From Straminergon stramineum (lineage: Eukaryota; Streptophyta; Bryopsida; Hypnales; Calliergonaceae), in assembly GCA_963920665.1 (NCBI GenBank), contig OY987268.1, positions 22,570,501-22,634,500 on the forward strand: DNA of 64,000 nucleotides. Direction: 5' to 3'. Numbering within the stretch: the stretch's first letter is position 1; the number at the start of each line of letters is the position of its first letter. Of the stretch, positions 60,281 to 64,000 are shown in pieces. The position numbers and the translations under genes are program-made. The notes below the pieces were generated by a model. The model had not been told where the DNA came from. It ran no database searches and worked only from the letters and a program-made list of their open reading frames with translations.

Positions 60281-60968
60281 TTACAACTTGTTCACTTCAA
60301 TATAAGTCATGTAGTTGGAGTGCCAGAGAATAGTGGCATCTTCATTGAACTCGCCATCTAGAGCGTCAACCATCATGGAAATACTTGGACGTTGCTCATT
60401 TGGTAACATAACCTCAGTAGTGCGAAATTCTGGGTAGACATGAAGTATAGTCACTTGTTGCATTCCACACTCCCAAGAAACTCCTTGCACATTTGGAACG
60501 AACTTCTTCTTCTGAGAACGCCAATGCGGGCCTGTTCGTCCTATGGCTACAGTCTTCCCGGGGTGCTTGTCGTGAAGCACCCATACACAATGTCTAGGCT
60601 TCAATGGATCCTAACAAGGTTCCAAAACACAAGAAGGACAATTCTAATAACCCATAGTAGACCTTTGAAGCCAATGTATTGTAAGAAAGAAACGTCATAA
60701 TTCTCTGAAAAATATGTTTCATGAGTACCTTGTAGCCTCGAGGCTTGTTTTCCTTGGGGGGAACATTATCCAAATACTTTGATGGCCGTCTCCGAACTTG
60801 TGTTGGTCTCCCTGCATTCCCTTTACTACCTTTTACTGCCGAACTCCCTAATAAAGGCGCGGATTTCACTTGTGCCGCTAGTTCAGTTTTCTCAACAATG
60901 CTTTCATTCATTCTTAGGCGGACCCTCTTCCGGGGGGCTTCTGTTTTTGCATGTACTTGTACAACCAA
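60281..60968 (-). CDS. Two-exon coding remnant, possible transposon-associated protein
   Basis: Exon 1 (about 60968-60729) and exon 2 (60610-60281) join in phase across GT-AG with no stop. Exon 1 is basic and low in complexity: PRKRVRLRMNE, a nuclear-localisation-like patch, then GNAGRPTQVRRRPSKYLDN. Exon 2 shows PRHCVWVLHDK, KTVAIGRTG, a central VTILHVYPEF segment and ends TYIEVNKL before TAA. The VAxG core followed by a V-V segment resembles the short C-terminal domain found with plant CACTA (Tnp1-like) proteins, but this is a weak similarity. The start is not fixed; the first in-frame codon is TTG, so the 5' end probably begins with a splice acceptor near 60950. Function unknown. Confidence 0.4.
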
Positions 60969-61069
60969 ATATTTATTAGCATGGTTGATGTGAAGAATTA
61001 ATACCTACAACTACAAAGCTGCTTGGGTTACCTGTTCCTCACCTGTGTTATGTTCAACTTTGGCCCACA

Positions 61070-61399
61070 TTGTTCCCAGGTTCCTTAGCAAGCCAAAAAG
61101 AAGGTTTTAAAAGTGAAGGGGGTCAATTTGTATTAGGTAGTTACAAAGTGTATGTTGATTTCAATGCTTGTGATGGTCTTGTTGAAATTATTTGGCGGGG
61201 TAAAACTGATTTCCACAGTACCATACCTTCTATAACATATCCAAATCATAAAAGAATAGGAATGTCCCTACAAGTGAGTGATAGTTTAGTTCAACAAATG
61301 AGAAAGTTGAACGGAATGCAAGCAAAAGGGGTAGATATTAGTAGAAAAGTGAGAGGCGTCAATGAAATAGTGAAATCAAAATTAAAGAAAGTGAAGTAG
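61070..61399 (+). pseudogene. C-terminal fragment resembling a 2OG-Fe(II) oxygenase
   Basis: One open stretch shows EGGQFVLGSYKVYVDF, then WRGKTDFHST and KRIGMSLQVS, ending in a basic tail before TAG. A GG-F strand, then an H (DFHST), then an R (KRIG) about 15 residues on is the order of the distal half of the double-stranded beta-helix in 2OG-Fe(II) oxygenases, where the His binds iron and the Arg binds 2-oxoglutarate. The HxD half was not found upstream, so this is a fragment or a last exon whose partner is undetected. No close similarity to the 27-kb gene is evident. Confidence 0.35.
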
Positions 61400-63344
61400 T
61401 AGCCTTCACGGAAGGTGTTCAACCTTTCTATAAACTGTTGGAAGAAGGTCCTTGTATTGGGCCAAGGAAGTGGAGCCAAAAACTTGAAGAAGCGTATGCA
61501 ATAGTGAGAAATTTTTAGGTATATGTGTTCCGTACTTTGAAGTGAATGACGTGATTGTAAGAAGTTTGTCATTTCGGAATTTGCGTTTACTTTGCATTCT
61601 TATAGTCATTGCATAAGTCTTATTTATTTTGCCGATGTCATTGTTATGAAAATGTTTTGAATGAGTTTTAGGTGCACAACTGTTTGAACATGCATGGAGA
61701 GTGTGCTTCGTCAAAGCAACAGAGAGTTTGGCATGCACCGTGTCAGAAGATAGTCATTCCTGCGTGATAGTGAGGATGAACCTTTGAATAGTGGTTGACG
61801 TTAGCCTAAAGCTTCTCTTCAATTCACTTAGGAGGTTCGCATAAGGTGGTCATGTCATTGCCATTGTATCTACAATTGGATAGCATCCAGGATGAGTCTA
61901 GTGATATAGAAACTACTTTGAGAAAATAGTGCAAATGTCTTCTTCTCCATCGAATGTACTAACCGTGAAGTTTTTGAATTTCATTTCTATTAGCCTGCAT
62001 TTGTTTTTTCCAGATTTGTTTGATAGTAGTACCTCGGATTGAACATGACAGAGTCATCGCCTGGAGTTTTCTTCAATTGGCCAGCAAGTTGCATGTGCCT
62101 TCTTGTAGAGGAGGCTCCTCATTTTTATTTGTCATGGTATGTTGTGGTACTAGGTTCTATGGTGTAGACGGAGTTACTGTTAGTTGAATGGATATTTTCG
62201 TTGAACGTCACTCATTAGTTCAAAAGTGAATTTCTAATAGAATCTAGTCAATTGTGGTCACGGAAATTGATTTAACCAATCTACGGGCACACGTTCACTC
62301 CGCCACACATTTGAAAAGTAATGTTGATTTGAATCCAGTGAGGTCAATTGAACTTCCTGGTGGAGTTACAAATGAATACCTCACTACTCATGCATCTCTT
62401 GTTTACTTGCTGCAGTGTGAAACTGAACCCTATCAGAAGCACAATCACGTCATAGGGCATGGAAATGTGAACATGAGAAGGCTGAAACAACCCCTCGATT
62501 TCAAACCAACTCTGAAGCCACATTCCTTCATCCCGTCTACAAAACCACACCTCATTTCAACCGTATGGTAAACCGCAAAGAAGGTAAGGAGGCGAGCACT
62601 TTTCCCTCAAGTCCATAGCCCATCTCCCGTTGGTTGCACGTCCACTGATAAGCAGAGCGGCCCCACCGCTGTTCATACATTACGTCACTTCAGACCACAG
62701 GAGTGAGAAGCGACCCAAGTCGGAATTTGTGCAATGAAAAACGACGGGGTTCGCAGTAGTGCATGACTATGTTGGCGACCCTCTTTGTCAATTGAGCTAT
62801 TGCATTACATGTGAGAAGGACATTAGTTCTTCTACTTCGAGAATTTCACATTCTCTATTCTCAACTGTGTTAGGATCATGCAATGTCCTAAGGCACTGTC
62901 AAACTCTTCATAAAGTCTGTTTCAATTGTCGTTGTTACATCAAATAATAATGCCTCAAAATAGAAGACATTAAGCTCTGAGCTTCATCTCTAGCCAGAAA
63001 TCCTCCTGACCATTACTGCGTCCATTCTTAGTCCTACTGGACACAGACTCTGGGGCTACTAGATGCAGTAGTAAGAGCCTACATACGAGGTATTTAGCTC
63101 TAGCCAGAATACTCAAAGGTACTACCTTCCTAGGTTCATGCTACCGTAGCTCTTAGTACGAAGAGAGCACTTTTTTTCGTTTTTAGGAATGAGGAACCAC
63201 TCTAGTATTGATGTTTCAACTTGTTCAGCAATTGCACAACTTTCCTCGAATATCTTATCATAACCCACTTGAATTTTTGTATTATTATAATGCAAGCGTG
63301 TTTTTCAAGTTTGATCGGTTATCTTTTCTATTCATTTTCCTAAG
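61400..63344. other. Region with unassigned coding-like frames
   Basis: A plus-strand frame at 62254-62571 (105 codons, containing RSIELPGGVTNEYLTTHASL) looks protein-like but has no recognised domain. A frame at 62759-62947 has several Cys residues without a clear zinc pattern. Base composition is more balanced at 62580-62720. No repeat boundaries were found. Confidence 0.4.
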
Positions 63345-63885
63345 TGTGGTACAAACGAGGCCGAGTTTGCACTAATCTTCAAAACTATAGAAGGGCTACA
63401 CAAGGCTTAGAGAAGGCCCTCTTTCTTGAGAAATCAGCCCATGGAAGGAACCAAGTGTCCCGTGAACTTGGCAAAGTGAAAAGTCTTATGGATGGTGAAT
63501 CTGGAAAGTCAGATGAATCAGGTACGCAATGAAAGGGATGTGCGTTACATATGACAAAACATGAGTATTTCAATGAAAAATACGACAATCATACTGAAAC
63601 GATGCCTAGGAAATTTCCTTACAGAGTTTTGAATCAAGCTTTTCGCATTTAATTTTTTAGTAATTGATAGCGACATCAAATTGCTACTGGAATTAGAATA
63701 TGGAAATTAGGAGAGTTCTCCGAGTTCCTCCTCCCCATTCCAAACTGGATGTGACGAGTTTCATAACCCTTGTGCAGGTTGGAGAAATGAGTCACAGGGA
63801 AAGACATGTGTGGCTACAAGAACATTACTTCTTTACATGCTCATGTCCTGTGTGCAGAATAGTCGTACAATCTGATCTTCAGTAG
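63345..63885 (+). pseudogene. 3' exons of a TPR/SET-type gene lacking the SET core
   Basis: Exon 63345-63521 (acceptor AG, donor GTACGC) reads WYKRGRVCTNLQNYRRATQG then LEKALFLEKSAHGR: the last TPR repeat of plant TPR-SET proteins by pattern. Exon 63778-63885 (acceptor GCAG) reads VGEMSHRERHVWLQEHYFFT then CSCPVC, the post-SET cysteine cluster that binds zinc in SMYD-type methyltransferases, and then stops at TAG after SDLQ. Only 256 bp separates the exons, too little for the roughly 200-residue SET and MYND region, so the catalytic core is missing. It is in the same orientation as the exons at 50.0-51.6 kb and could be the same gene split by about 12 kb. Family assignment is from motifs. Confidence 0.5.
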
Positions 63886-64000
63886 ACAATAGTAACACTA
63901 TTTTGGTTGAATTATAGTGTTTTTTAAAAGAGTGGTGTATTATAGAGTAGTGTTTCTAGAAATAGCAATGAAGAAAGTGTATGTTGTATGCATTTGCAAG
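63886..64000. other. Window end, no feature
   Basis: AT-rich. A downstream exon of the TPR/SET gene could lie beyond the window. Confidence 0.4.

Overview
The window is nuclear DNA of a plant, probably a non-flowering land plant. It is strongly AT-rich and gene-poor. Three things point to a plant. There is an intact four-exon gene for plant-type ribosomal protein L10a (uL1). Its leader and first intron carry telo-boxes (AAACCCTA), a mark of plant ribosomal-protein genes. The mobile elements (Mutator-like, CACTA, tRNA-derived SINE, solo LTR) fit a plant genome. A Tc1/mariner element of DD34E type, TTAA-flanked piggyBac-like elements and decayed 2OG-Fe(II) oxygenase genes favour a bryophyte, lycophyte or fern over a flowering plant, but that is inference.

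Layout. 1-7 kb: anonymous AT-rich DNA with three short inverted-repeat elements. 7.08-11.57 kb: a Mutator-like element with 0.79-kb terminal inverted repeats and a 9-bp target duplication. It holds a remnant of its own transposase and has been entered by a 1.64-kb Tc1/mariner element with a broken transposase. 11.92-13.43 kb: RPL10A on the minus strand, the only gene judged functional; its 3' end faces the Mutator-like element 346 bp away. 13.9-20.5 kb: small MITEs, a 2.27-kb CACTA-type element holding a SINE and a hairpin, and a decayed Mutator-type transposase. 20.5-25.5 kb: mostly featureless. 25.5-26.4 kb: a TTAA-flanked element. 27.0-28.7 kb: a decayed multi-exon gene with two zinc-finger-like segments and a 2OG-Fe(II) oxygenase fold. 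29.9-33.8 kb: about six 378-bp tandem units interrupted by a 1.8-kb solo LTR. 34.1-35.4 kb: a 1,054-bp near-perfect palindrome inside an older MITE. 35.4-42.5 kb: mostly featureless apart from a CACTA MITE and a relative of the palindrome. 42.5-49.6 kb: a co-oriented cluster of TTAA-flanked elements. 50.0-51.8 kb and 63.3-63.9 kb: remnants of a TPR/SET-domain gene with well-phased exons but several in-frame stops. 52-63 kb: AT-rich DNA with isolated coding-like exons at 60.3-61.4 kb.

The window is therefore mainly a record of nested transposon insertion and decay around one housekeeping gene. Element ends were fixed by pairing inverted repeats with target-site duplications read from the sequence. 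Superfamily and protein-family names rest on recognised motifs, not on database searches.
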